DNA from: an uncultured Flavobacteriales bacterium
GTDB lineage: Bacteria; Bacteroidota; Bacteroidia; Flavobacteriales; Flavobacteriaceae
Direction: 5' to 3'
NCBI GenBank assembly: GCA_913009535.1
Contig: CAJVXR010000028.1
Coordinates: forward strand, 1-15,013
DNA: 15,013 nucleotides
Of this stretch, positions 8,622 to 15,013 are shown piece after piece. Below the pieces are notes generated by a model, which worked only from the letters and a program-made list of their open reading frames with translations, was not told the DNA's origin and did no database searches. A program made the position numbers and the translations under genes. Each line of letters begins with the position of its first letter. Positions within the stretch are counted from its first letter, which is position 1.

Positions 8622-9029
8622 TTAAATGTCTTCGAAACTCACATCTGTAAAATCTGTAGGTTTATCATCAGTTGGTTTTGTGTCTTCTATATTTTCTGTT
8701 TTGATAATCTCACTCTCAGAATATTCTTCTTTTTTAAAATCCTTTTGATGACGTTCACTTATTACTTCTTCTCCTTTTTCATTAACAACGTAATCCGTCA
8801 TTTCATTAAGTATAGTTGAAAATTCACTAAAGTCTTCTTTGTATAGGTATATTTTATGTTTTTTGTAATGGAAAGAACCATCATCATTAGTAAATTTTTT
8901 GCTCTCAGTAAGAGTTAAGTAGTAATCTCCTGCTCTAGTGGACCTTACATCAAAAAAATATGTTCTTCTTCCTGCTCTTAATACCTTAGAAAAAATTTCT
9001 TCTCTGTCTTTAAAATCACTGTTTTCCAT
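8622..9029 (-). CDS. PUR-family (PUR-alpha-like) nucleic-acid-binding protein, DUF3276
   Basis: A 135-residue protein whose first ~100 residues form the PUR/DUF3276 domain: EEIFSKVLRAGRRTYFFDVR, then a strand-rich DYYLTLTESKKF, then HYKKHKIYLYKEDF. PUR domains bind single-stranded DNA or RNA in eukaryotes and in spirochaetes; the role in Bacteroidota is not known to me, so regulation of nucleic-acid processes is inference. After about residue 103 the tail is charged and low-complexity and ends in DVSFEDI, probably disordered. The ATG is at 9027-9029. The gene appears to be its own transcription unit, with a strong promoter 25 bp upstream and an intrinsic terminator downstream, which suggests high or independent expression. 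Confidence 0.9.
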   Translation of the reverse strand: MENSDFKDREEIFSKVLRAGRRTYFFDVRSTRAGDYYLTLTESKKFTNDDGSFHYKKHKIYLYKEDFSEFSTILNEMTDYVVNEKGEEVISERHQKDFKKEEYSESEIIKTENIEDTKPTDDKPTDFTDVSFEDI

Positions 9030-9053
9030 AATACAAAATTTAATTATTTATTT

Positions 9054-9083
9054 CAAATCTATAAAAAAAACTAAACTTCACAA
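9054..9083 (-). promoter_or_regulatory. Bacteroidota-type promoter of the DUF3276 gene
   Basis: On the minus strand, TTG (9081-9083), 19 bp, then TAGATTTG (9054-9061), a perfect match to the Bacteroidota consensus TTG-N19-TAnnTTTG. It begins one base past the stop of the upstream ABC transporter gene. The predicted transcript would start near 9047 and have a leader of roughly 18 bases. Confidence 0.75.
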
Positions 9084-9084
9084 C

Positions 9085-10848
9085 TTATTCAGAAATTTCT
9101 TTTTCAATTAGTTGTTGCTCGTAGGTTTGTTTATAGTATCCTTTTTTCTCCATTAACTCTGTATGTGTGCCTATATCTTCAATCTTTCCGTTATTTAAAA
9201 CTATTATTTTATTTGCATTTTTTATAGATGATATTCTATGACTAACAATTATTGATGTTGTTGAGTAGTCTAAATTATTTAAGGAATTTATAATATTCTC
9301 CTCTGTTTCTGTATCAACTGCAGAAAGACAATCATCAAAAATTAATAGTTTTGGTTTACGGATTAATGCTCTTGCGATTGATATTCTTTGCTTTTGTCCT
9401 CCACTTAAATTAACTCCTCTTTCTCCTAAAATAGTTTTATACTTATTTTTGAAGCCTAAAATATCAGTATGAATATCTGAAATTTTACTAACTTCTATAA
9501 CTTCTTTTATACTAGAATTAATAGATCCAAATTTTATATTATTCTCTATAGAATCAGAAAACAAAAATACATCCTGTGGTACATATCCAATTTGGGATCT
9601 CAAAGATTTAATATTAACTTCTTCAATATTTTTATTATCAATAGTTATATCTCCATTATCAATGTTATACAATCTGACAATTAGATTTAGTAGTGTAGAT
9701 TTACCGGACCCTGTTTTACCAATAATCCCTAGCTTATCTCCAATGTTAAGTTTAAAATTAATGTCTTTTAGAGCTTTTATTCCGGTGTCCTTGTAAGTGA
9801 AACCTACATTTTTAAACTCAATCCCTCCATTTATTTCTACTTGTTCTTCGCTTTTATTTATTATTTCAGATTTTTGTTTTAAAAACTCATTTATTCTTTT
9901 TTGAGATGCTTCCGCTTGCTGTATTATAGAACTTATCCAGCCTAGTGATGCAACAGGCCATGTTAACATATTAACATATATGATAAATTCAGCTATTGTA
10001 CCAATCCCCTCTAACTTGCCTTCCAGGTATTGTATACCACCAACGTAAATCACTAATAAATTACTAAGACCTATTAATAAAATCATTAGTGGAAAAAATA
10101 ATGCTTGAAGTTTAACTAGACTTATTTGGCTTTTTTTACATTTTTCTGAAAGAGCTTCGAAGTCTTTAGAGTTTTTTCCTTCAATTGAATAAGATTTTAT
10201 AAGGCTTATTCCACTAAAAGATTCTTGACTAAACGAAGATAATTCGGATAGACATTCTTGAACAATTGTACTTTTTTTATTAATTAACTTACTTAATTTG
10301 TATATCGTAATGGATAAAAATGGTAAAGGGCTTAATGTGTAAAAGGTAAGTATAGGTGATTGTTTATACATGTATATAACAACTATAATTAGTAGAGTTA
10401 TAGTATTTATTGAATACATTAAAGCAGGGCCAACATACATTCTAACTTTTGCTACATCTTCACTTATTCTATTCATCAAATCTCCAGTTTGATTCATTTT
10501 ATAGAAATTCAACGATAATTTTTGATATTGACTATATATTTCATTTTTTAAATCAAACTCAACATACCTGGAAACATTGATAATAGTTTGCCTTGTTAAA
10601 AACGTAAATAATCCTGCAAGAGCTGAAGCTAGTAGAATTAAAAATATATTTGTTATTAATTCACTTTCAACTAGCTTTAAATCAGTACTTAGTCCTGTTC
10701 TGTAATCATCAATAACATTAATAGAATTTCTTATTAGACCAGGAGTAATTAGTAATAACATCCTAGCGGCAATTATTATTATAATTCCACTTATTAAATT
10801 TTTCTTATACTTAAAAAAGTATTTATTTATGTAGGATAACTCTTTCAA
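9085..10848 (-). CDS. ABC exporter half-transporter (fused membrane and ATPase domains)
   Basis: A 587-residue type IV ABC exporter (MdlA/MsbA-like). The membrane domain (about 1-325) has six hydrophobic helices. The ATPase domain (about 340-585) shows Walker A GKTGSGKST (377-385), Q425 in VPQDVFLF, signature LSGGQKQR (481-488), Walker B LLIFDD (501-506), D-loop SAVD and the switch histidine H537. The residue after Walker B is D506 where active sites usually have Glu, as in degenerate halves of heterodimeric exporters such as TM287; no partner gene is present. The start is TTG (10846-10848): an in-frame TAA lies immediately upstream, and translation gives the usual MKEL start. Substrate is unknown; lipid, peptide or drug export are possible. 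Divergent from nusB; followed by the separately transcribed DUF3276 gene. Confidence 0.9.
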   Translation of the reverse strand: MKELSYINKYFFKYKKNLISGIIIIIAARMLLLITPGLIRNSINVIDDYRTGLSTDLKLVESELITNIFLILLASALAGLFTFLTRQTIINVSRYVEFDLKNEIYSQYQKLSLNFYKMNQTGDLMNRISEDVAKVRMYVGPALMYSINTITLLIIVVIYMYKQSPILTFYTLSPLPFLSITIYKLSKLINKKSTIVQECLSELSSFSQESFSGISLIKSYSIEGKNSKDFEALSEKCKKSQISLVKLQALFFPLMILLIGLSNLLVIYVGGIQYLEGKLEGIGTIAEFIIYVNMLTWPVASLGWISSIIQQAEASQKRINEFLKQKSEIINKSEEQVEINGGIEFKNVGFTYKDTGIKALKDINFKLNIGDKLGIIGKTGSGKSTLLNLIVRLYNIDNGDITIDNKNIEEVNIKSLRSQIGYVPQDVFLFSDSIENNIKFGSINSSIKEVIEVSKISDIHTDILGFKNKYKTILGERGVNLSGGQKQRISIARALIRKPKLLIFDDCLSAVDTETEENIINSLNNLDYSTTSIIVSHRISSIKNANKIIVLNNGKIEDIGTHTELMEKKGYYKQTYEQQLIEKEISE

Positions 10849-10901
10849 TTAATATATGTATTTAAATGTCTAACTTATAAATAATACTTCATATTTTATA
10901 T

Positions 10902-10918
10902 TATATTGCGCAAAATTA
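10902..10918. promoter_or_regulatory. Candidate facing -7 elements between the ABC exporter gene and nusB
   Basis: On the minus strand TAATTTTG (10911-10918) is a perfect TAnnTTTG -7 box for the ABC exporter gene. On the plus strand TATATTGC (10902-10909) is a poorer match that could serve nusB. They meet head-on, both reading into a shared GCGC core, the only GC-rich spot in this 118-bp spacer. No TTG is found at the right distance for either, so the calls rest on the -7 boxes alone. Confidence 0.4.
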
Positions 10919-10966
10919 GAGTAAAGTTTTTTAATTAATATTAATATCCATAAATAGTTCTTTAAA

Positions 10967-11914
10967 ATGTTAAACAGAAGACATATACGTCTAAAAATTA
11001 TGCAACTAATTTATGCATTAAAAATATCCGATTTCAATTATGATAAGGATATTAATCATCAATTATTTAAAAGTCTCGAAGATATTTATGATTTATATCT
11101 TATTTTAATCTCTCTAATGATTGAAGTTCAAATCAAAGCCGAAACCTATCTTAAAATAGCTCAAAAAAAACATTTAGCTACCTCTGATGATATTAACCCT
11201 AATAAAAAGTTTATTAATAATAGGATGTTACTATTGTTAAGAACTAACAAGTTAATAGAAGGGGAGTTAAAAAAAAGAAAATTAAATGTATGGAAGTTAG
11301 ATAATGAATATGTTGATGCTGTTTTTCATGATTTAATAAAAAGCGATCTTTATTCTGATTATTTAAGTGATTCTAATGATGATTTCAATTCAGATAAGAT
11401 ATTTATTGTTTCTTTTTTTAAAAAAATAGTAGCTACTAATGAAAAGCTATATAATTACTTAGAAGATAAAAACATTACATGGAGTGATGATTTTCCTGTC
11501 GTAAATACTTCAATAGTTAAAATGCTAAACAAGTCAAATGATGATTCTCCTATGTCATATTTTATTCCTACTCTTTTCAAGGATTCAGATGATAAAGAAT
11601 TTGCTGGAGATTTATTAAAATTAACAGTTAATAATTTTAAAACTTATAATGATGAAATTTCAAAGAAAACTGCAAATTGGGATCCAGACAGAATTGCTAA
11701 CATAGATTATGTTATTTTGAATTTAGCTATAAGTGAATTTCTTAATTTCCCAACTATTCCATTGAAGGTTACCATCAATGAATACATCGAATTATCAAAA
11801 GAATACTCTACACCCAAGAGTAATGTGTTTGTTAATGGTATATTAGACGCGATTGTAAAAGACTATTCTAAAAATGGTTTAATCAATAAAGAGGGTAGAG
11901 GTTTGGTGGAATAA
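10967..11914 (+). CDS. nusB: Transcription antitermination factor NusB (long Bacteroidota form)
   Basis: NusB with NusE (ribosomal protein S10) binds boxA RNA and promotes antitermination, chiefly of rRNA operons. The N terminus MLNRRHIRLKIMQLIYAL is the classic NusB opening. The C-terminal core (about 230-300) has DPDRIANIDYVILNLAISEF, then KVTINEYIELSKEY and KSNVFVNGILDAI, the usual NusB helical signature. At 315 residues it is more than twice the ~140 of E. coli NusB; the extra ~170 residues sit between the opening helix and the C-terminal core and are helix-rich and charged. I recall this long form from Bacteroidota NusB proteins, so it is probably not a recent fusion. The ATG at 10967 fixes the start. 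First gene of the plus-strand nusB-DUF1573-yajC run. Confidence 0.9.
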   Translation: MLNRRHIRLKIMQLIYALKISDFNYDKDINHQLFKSLEDIYDLYLILISLMIEVQIKAETYLKIAQKKHLATSDDINPNKKFINNRMLLLLRTNKLIEGELKKRKLNVWKLDNEYVDAVFHDLIKSDLYSDYLSDSNDDFNSDKIFIVSFFKKIVATNEKLYNYLEDKNITWSDDFPVVNTSIVKMLNKSNDDSPMSYFIPTLFKDSDDKEFAGDLLKLTVNNFKTYNDEISKKTANWDPDRIANIDYVILNLAISEFLNFPTIPLKVTINEYIELSKEYSTPKSNVFVNGILDAIVKDYSKNGLINKEGRGLVE

Positions 11915-11932
11915 GTTTTTTTTCTATTTTTA
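11903..11932 (+). promoter_or_regulatory. Candidate promoter of the DUF1573-yajC pair
   Basis: TTG (11903-11905), 19 bp, then TATTTTTA (11925-11932), which fits TAnnTTTG except at the last base. The -33 element lies inside the last codons of nusB, so DUF1573 and yajC may be expressed both from the nusB transcript and from this site. It leaves a leader of about 30 bases before the ATG at 11970. Confidence 0.5.
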
Positions 11933-11969
11933 CCATATAATATAAAATATTAATTACAAATACATCAAA

Positions 11970-12455
11970 ATGAAAAACATAATTCTTTTATCTGCATTAT
12001 CTCTAATTTTCACTTTAACTTCTTGTAAAAATGATCCATTCAGTAAGGTGGATACTAAAAATGTCGAAGTTGCTTCAAAGCGAGATGCTGTATCAACAAG
12101 TTTTGCTGAAATGACATTTGACAAAACTAATCATGACTTTGGCACTATTAGTAATGGAGCTGCACAAGAAACTGTATTTAGTTACACAAATACAGGAGAT
12201 AGTCCATTAGTAGTTACTGATATAAAAAGCACATGTGGATGTACTGTTCCTCAAGGTTGGAGTAGACAACCATTATCTCCTGGGGAATCTTCTCAATTTA
12301 CTGTTAAGTTTAACGGAAAAGGTGCGAATAAAGTATCTAAAACTGTAACTGTTACTGCGAATACAAAAAAAGGTAAAGAGTCAGTTAGAATCTCTGCTTT
12401 TATAAATAATCCTAACTCTGTTAAGCAACCAATGTTACCTAAACTAAATCAATAA
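11970..12455 (+). CDS. DUF1573 lipoprotein
   Basis: A 161-residue predicted lipoprotein: signal peptide with hydrophobic core and lipobox LTSC, lipidated cysteine at residue 19. The mature part holds a DUF1573 domain (about 45-145), an immunoglobulin-like beta fold related to ASH/MSP-type domains: HDFGTISNG, a FSYTNTGDSPLVV strand pair and the hallmark STCGCTVP with cysteines 89 and 91, then LSPGESSQFTVKF. Its function is unknown; the Cys-X-Cys could bind metal or form a disulfide, which is inference. It lies 55 bp after nusB with a candidate promoter of its own. Its stop shares one base with the yajC start (TAATG), so translation is probably coupled. Confidence 0.88.
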   Translation: MKNIILLSALSLIFTLTSCKNDPFSKVDTKNVEVASKRDAVSTSFAEMTFDKTNHDFGTISNGAAQETVFSYTNTGDSPLVVTDIKSTCGCTVPQGWSRQPLSPGESSQFTVKFNGKGANKVSKTVTVTANTKKGKESVRISAFINNPNSVKQPMLPKLNQ

Positions 12456-12748
12456 TGGAAGGTTCTATGGATTATATTTTTCCACTAGCAATGCTTGCTA
12501 TCTTTTACTTCTTTATTCTTAGACCCCCTATGCAGAGGTCTAAAAAAGAAAAGCTGTTTAGTACTTCTCTAAAAAGAGGCGATAGAATAGTTACTAAAAG
12601 TGGTATGTATGGAAAGATTTTTGAATTAAATGACAAAGACAATAGCTGTGTTATTGAAACTCAGGCAGGTAAAATTAAATTTGATCGAGCTGCCATCTCT
12701 ATGGATATGAGTGAGAAGTTAAATAAACCTTCTACAAAAGTTAAATAG
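12455..12748 (+). CDS. yajC: Preprotein translocase accessory subunit YajC
   Basis: Small inner-membrane protein that associates with SecDF and the SecYEG channel. The 97-residue product has one membrane helix (about 6-23) followed at once by the family hallmark FILRPPMQRSKKEK, then the soluble beta domain (LKRGDRIVTKSGMYGKIFEL and a VIETQAGKIKFDRAAI stretch). The ATG overlaps the DUF1573 stop by one base. In related genomes I recall ybbR-like and coaE genes following yajC; here the next gene is pepT on the other strand, overlapping the yajC 3' end by 8 bp. No secDF gene is nearby. Confidence 0.93.
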   Translation: MEGSMDYIFPLAMLAIFYFFILRPPMQRSKKEKLFSTSLKRGDRIVTKSGMYGKIFELNDKDNSCVIETQAGKIKFDRAAISMDMSEKLNKPSTKVK

Positions 12749-13988
12749 TCTTCTTATAATCAGTTGTTATTTCACAAACTTTACATATAACTTTTATTGC
12801 ACTTATCATGCTATTAACAGGTAAATACTCGTATTTACCGTGGAAGTTGTGACCTCCTGCAAATATATTAGGGCAGGGTAATCCCATATAACTTAATTGT
12901 GAACCATCTGTGCCACCTCTGATAGGTTTTATTAGTGGTTTAATATTTAGTGCTTTCATGGCTTTTTCAGCAATATCTACAATATGCATGTGAGGCTCTA
13001 CCTTCTCTTTCATATTAAAGTACTGATCGGTAATTTTTATTTCAAATATATTTTGATCAAACTCTTTATTTAACCTTTCAACAAGATTGATTAAAAATGC
13101 CTTTCTATTTTTAAATTTATTTAAGTCATGATCTCTAACTATATATTGAAGATCTGTCTGCTCTACTAATCCCTTTATCGACGTTAAATGATAAAACCCT
13201 TCGTATCCTTCAGTTTTTTCAGGGGTTTCATTTAAAGGAACCATGTTTATAAATTTACTAGCATAATACATCGAGTTTACAAGTTTACCTTTTGCGTATC
13301 CTGGGTGAACTATCCTCCCTTTAATTTTTATAATTGCAGATGCAGCGTTGAAGTTTTCATATTCTAATTCCCCTATTTGACTGCCATCCATTGTGTAAGC
13401 CCAGTCAGCTCCAAATTTAGCGACATCAAATTTATGAGCTCCTCTTCCAATTTCTTCATCTGGAGTAAAACCAATTTTAATATCACCATGCTTTATTTCA
13501 GGGTTATTTATTAAAAATTCCATTGCAGAAATAATTTCACATACACCTGCTTTATCATCCGAACCTAGTAGTGTATTTCCATCTGTTGTAATTATAGTCT
13601 GTCCTTTGTATTGTTTGATTTCAGAAAAATATTCAGAAGATAGTATTATGTTCTTATTTTTATTTAAAACAATATCACCTCCGTTATAATTTTTTACTAT
13701 TTGAGGATTAATGTTAGTTCCAGAAAAATCAGGTGAAGTATCGAAATGTGATATAAACCCTATGGTTGGACATTTTTTTTTAATATTAGAAGGAAGAGTT
13801 GCATAAATATATGCATTCTCGTCAATGGAGACTTTGCTTAATCCTATATGATTTAAATCTTGAACCAGCTTATTTGCAATATTCCACTGCTTTTTTGTAC
13901 TAGGAGTTGATTCTGAGTTAGCGTCACTTTGTGAATCAATTTTTACATAAGAAATAAAGCGATCTATAATTTTTTTTTCATCTAACAT
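12741..13988 (-). CDS. pepT: Tripeptide aminopeptidase, peptidase T (M20B)
   Basis: Cytoplasmic dinuclear zinc aminopeptidase that removes the N-terminal residue of tripeptides. The 415-residue length is typical. Metal and catalytic residues are all present: H81 and D83 in HFDTSPDFSG, D144 in LGSDDKAG, E178 and E179 in FTPDEEIGRG, D201 in YTMDGSQIGELEYENFNAAS, and H380 in FAGGHNFHGKYEYLP. The dimerisation domain (about 215-330) has KGRIVHPGYAKGKLVNS. The ATG (13986-13988) sits 16 bp downstream of a good Bacteroidota promoter. It is divergent from pyrD and convergent with yajC, with 3' ends overlapping by 8 bp. Confidence 0.95.
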   Translation of the reverse strand: MLDEKKIIDRFISYVKIDSQSDANSESTPSTKKQWNIANKLVQDLNHIGLSKVSIDENAYIYATLPSNIKKKCPTIGFISHFDTSPDFSGTNINPQIVKNYNGGDIVLNKNKNIILSSEYFSEIKQYKGQTIITTDGNTLLGSDDKAGVCEIISAMEFLINNPEIKHGDIKIGFTPDEEIGRGAHKFDVAKFGADWAYTMDGSQIGELEYENFNAASAIIKIKGRIVHPGYAKGKLVNSMYYASKFINMVPLNETPEKTEGYEGFYHLTSIKGLVEQTDLQYIVRDHDLNKFKNRKAFLINLVERLNKEFDQNIFEIKITDQYFNMKEKVEPHMHIVDIAEKAMKALNIKPLIKPIRGGTDGSQLSYMGLPCPNIFAGGHNFHGKYEYLPVNSMISAIKVICKVCEITTDYKKTI

Positions 13989-14004
13989 AGAATATCATTT
14001 TATT

Positions 14005-14035
14005 CAAAATTATGTATCTAAATAATAACTGGCAA
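14005..14035 (-). promoter_or_regulatory. Bacteroidota-type promoter of pepT
   Basis: On the minus strand, TTG (14033-14035), 20 bp, then TAATTTTG (14005-14012), a perfect -7 element. The predicted start of transcription near 13999 leaves only about 10 bases of leader before the ATG. Confidence 0.7.
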
Positions 14036-14055
14036 GAACTATCTGACATACTTTT

Positions 14056-14082
14056 TTGTTCATTGTTTTTATTTTACTTTTG
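14056..14082 (+). promoter_or_regulatory. Candidate promoter of pyrD
   Basis: TACTTTTG (14075-14082) is a perfect TAnnTTTG -7 box ending 22 bp before the pyrD ATG. The nearest TTG upstream (14056-14058) leaves a 16-bp spacer, shorter than the usual 19, so the -33 assignment is uncertain. The pepT and pyrD promoters lie back to back in a 116-bp spacer. Confidence 0.5.
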
Positions 14083-14104
14083 TTTACTATTTAATAAATT
14101 AATA

Positions 14105-15013
14105 ATGTATAAGAAATTAATTTTACCAATTCTTTTTTTAGTAGACCCAGAGAAAATACATGACATCATATTTTTCTCGATTAAGATTTTATTTAAAATT
14201 CCATTTGTCAATTTAATTGTCCGTAAGATTTATTGTATAAATGATTCAAGATTAGAAAAAACATTATTTGGAATTAATTTTAAAAACCCTGTTGGTTTAG
14301 CAGCTGGTTTTGATAAAAATGCTGAATTATACAAGGAGTTAAGCAGTTTCGGTTTTGGTTTTATTGAAATCGGAACAGTCACTCCCAAGCCTCAGTCTGG
14401 AAATCCAAAGAAGCGACTTTTTCGCCTAGTAGAGGATTCGGGTATTATTAATCGAATGGGATTTAATAATGTAGGTTTAGAAGAGGTAATCAAAAATTTA
14501 AAAAACAACAAAACTGTATTAATTGGGGGTAATATTGGTAAAAACAAGATTACTCCCAATTCTTTAGCGATTGATGACTATATAGCTAGCTTTAATCTAC
14601 TATTTAATTATGTTGATTATTTTGTTGTAAATGTTAGTTCACCAAACACTCCTAATTTAAGAGATTTACAAGAAAAAGAGCCATTAACAAAATTAATCAA
14701 CTCTCTACTTTTAATTAACCGAGCAAAAGAATCACCGAAACCTGTATTACTTAAAATCGCACCTGATTTAAATGATAATCAATTAATGGATATTATATCT
14801 ATAGTCAAGGATACTGGGCTCGATGGAATAATTGCAACTAATACGACTATTAACAGACAAAATTTGAAATCAGACAATAAAAAAGAATTAGGTGGATTAA
14901 GTGGTAAACCTTTAAACTCAAGATCTACTGAGGTAATTAAATTCATTTCAAAAAATAGTAATAAAACTATTCCCATAATTGGAGTAGGAGGTATTCACTC
15001 TGTTGAAGATGCG
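14105..15013 (+). CDS. pyrD: Dihydroorotate dehydrogenase (quinone), class 2 (partial, 3' end beyond the window)
   Basis: Fourth step of pyrimidine synthesis: FMN-dependent oxidation of dihydroorotate to orotate with electrons passed to the quinone pool at the inner membrane. The window shows 303 codons of a protein usually near 340, all open from the ATG at 14105 to the right edge. The N-terminal ~45 residues form the helical membrane-associating extension that marks class 2. The barrel shows [11 protein letters not shown] (64-74, FMN contact K71), [13 protein letters not shown] (89-101), RMGFNN (117-122), [11 protein letters not shown] with the catalytic serine at 179, the KIAPDL lysine (217), ATNTT (244-248), GGLSGKPL (263-270) and the start of the FMN phosphate-binding GVGGI (293-297). 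Serine rather than cysteine as base also indicates class 2. Confidence 0.95.
   Translation, partial: MYKKLILPILFLVDPEKIHDIIFFSIKILFKIPFVNLIVRKIYCINDSRLEKTLFGINFKNPVGLAAGFDKNAELYKELSSFGFGFIEIGTVTPKPQSGNPKKRLFRLVEDSGIINRMGFNNVGLEEVIKNLKNNKTVLIGGNIGKNKITPNSLAIDDYIASFNLLFNYVDYFVVNVSSPNTPNLRDLQEKEPLTKLINSLLLINRAKESPKPVLLKIAPDLNDNQLMDIISIVKDTGLDGIIATNTTINRQNLKSDNKKELGGLSGKPLNSRSTEVIKFISKNSNKTIPIIGVGGIHSVEDA

Noticed and set aside
14779..14976. 65-codon open frame on the minus strand inside pyrD
   Set aside because: Antisense to conserved pyrD motifs, including the FMN-binding region; no independent support.
1..15013. Novel defence, mobile or biosynthetic system
   Set aside because: Every gene belongs to a recognised housekeeping or widespread family. 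There are no integrase, transposase, toxin-antitoxin, repeat arrays or tRNA-associated junctions, and base composition is uniform by eye.

Overview
This window looks like chromosomal housekeeping DNA from a flavobacterium-like member of the Bacteroidota. The evidence is very low GC with dense packing, several gene families in forms I associate with Bacteroidota (DUF3276 PUR-type protein, long NusB, DUF1573 lipoprotein next to YajC, RecQ with an extra C-terminal region), and promoters of the Bacteroidota type (TTG, about 19-20 bp, TAnnTTTG) instead of E. coli-type -35/-10 boxes. The compact layout would suit a streamlined marine lineage, but that is inference. I found no tRNA, rRNA, CRISPR array, insertion sequence, phage gene or recognisable defence or secondary-metabolite system.

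Layout. Positions 1-2238 (minus strand) hold a compact envelope operon transcribed kdsD > tatC > lptB. It makes the Kdo precursor, builds the Tat translocase and powers LPS export; lptB runs off the left edge. Divergent from it, recQ (2395-4581) is followed by a cyclophilin-FKBP fusion prolyl isomerase (4647-5582) and csaA (5688-6023), all on the plus strand. Convergent with csaA is a large secreted M14 metallopeptidase (6025-8544, minus). Next on the minus strand come a DUF3276 nucleic-acid-binding gene with its own promoter and terminator (8622-9029) and an ABC exporter half-transporter (9085-10848).

Divergent from the exporter is a plus-strand run of nusB, a DUF1573 lipoprotein and yajC (10967-12748). 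The last two genes share one base. yajC runs tail-to-tail into pepT (12741-13988, minus) with an 8-bp overlap. pepT is divergent from pyrD (14105 to the right edge, class 2 dihydroorotate dehydrogenase).

Three themes recur: envelope and export (LptB, KdsD, TatC, YajC, ABC exporter, lipoprotein), protein folding and peptide turnover (PPIase fusion, CsaA, M14, PepT), and nucleic-acid handling (RecQ, PUR protein, NusB). I do not see an undescribed system. The points most worth a second look are a RecQ that has lost all four zinc-binding cysteines, an ABC half-transporter with Asp at the catalytic Glu position, the two-fold PPIase fusion, a cluster of TTG start codons, and promoter and terminator elements that divide the window into transcription units.
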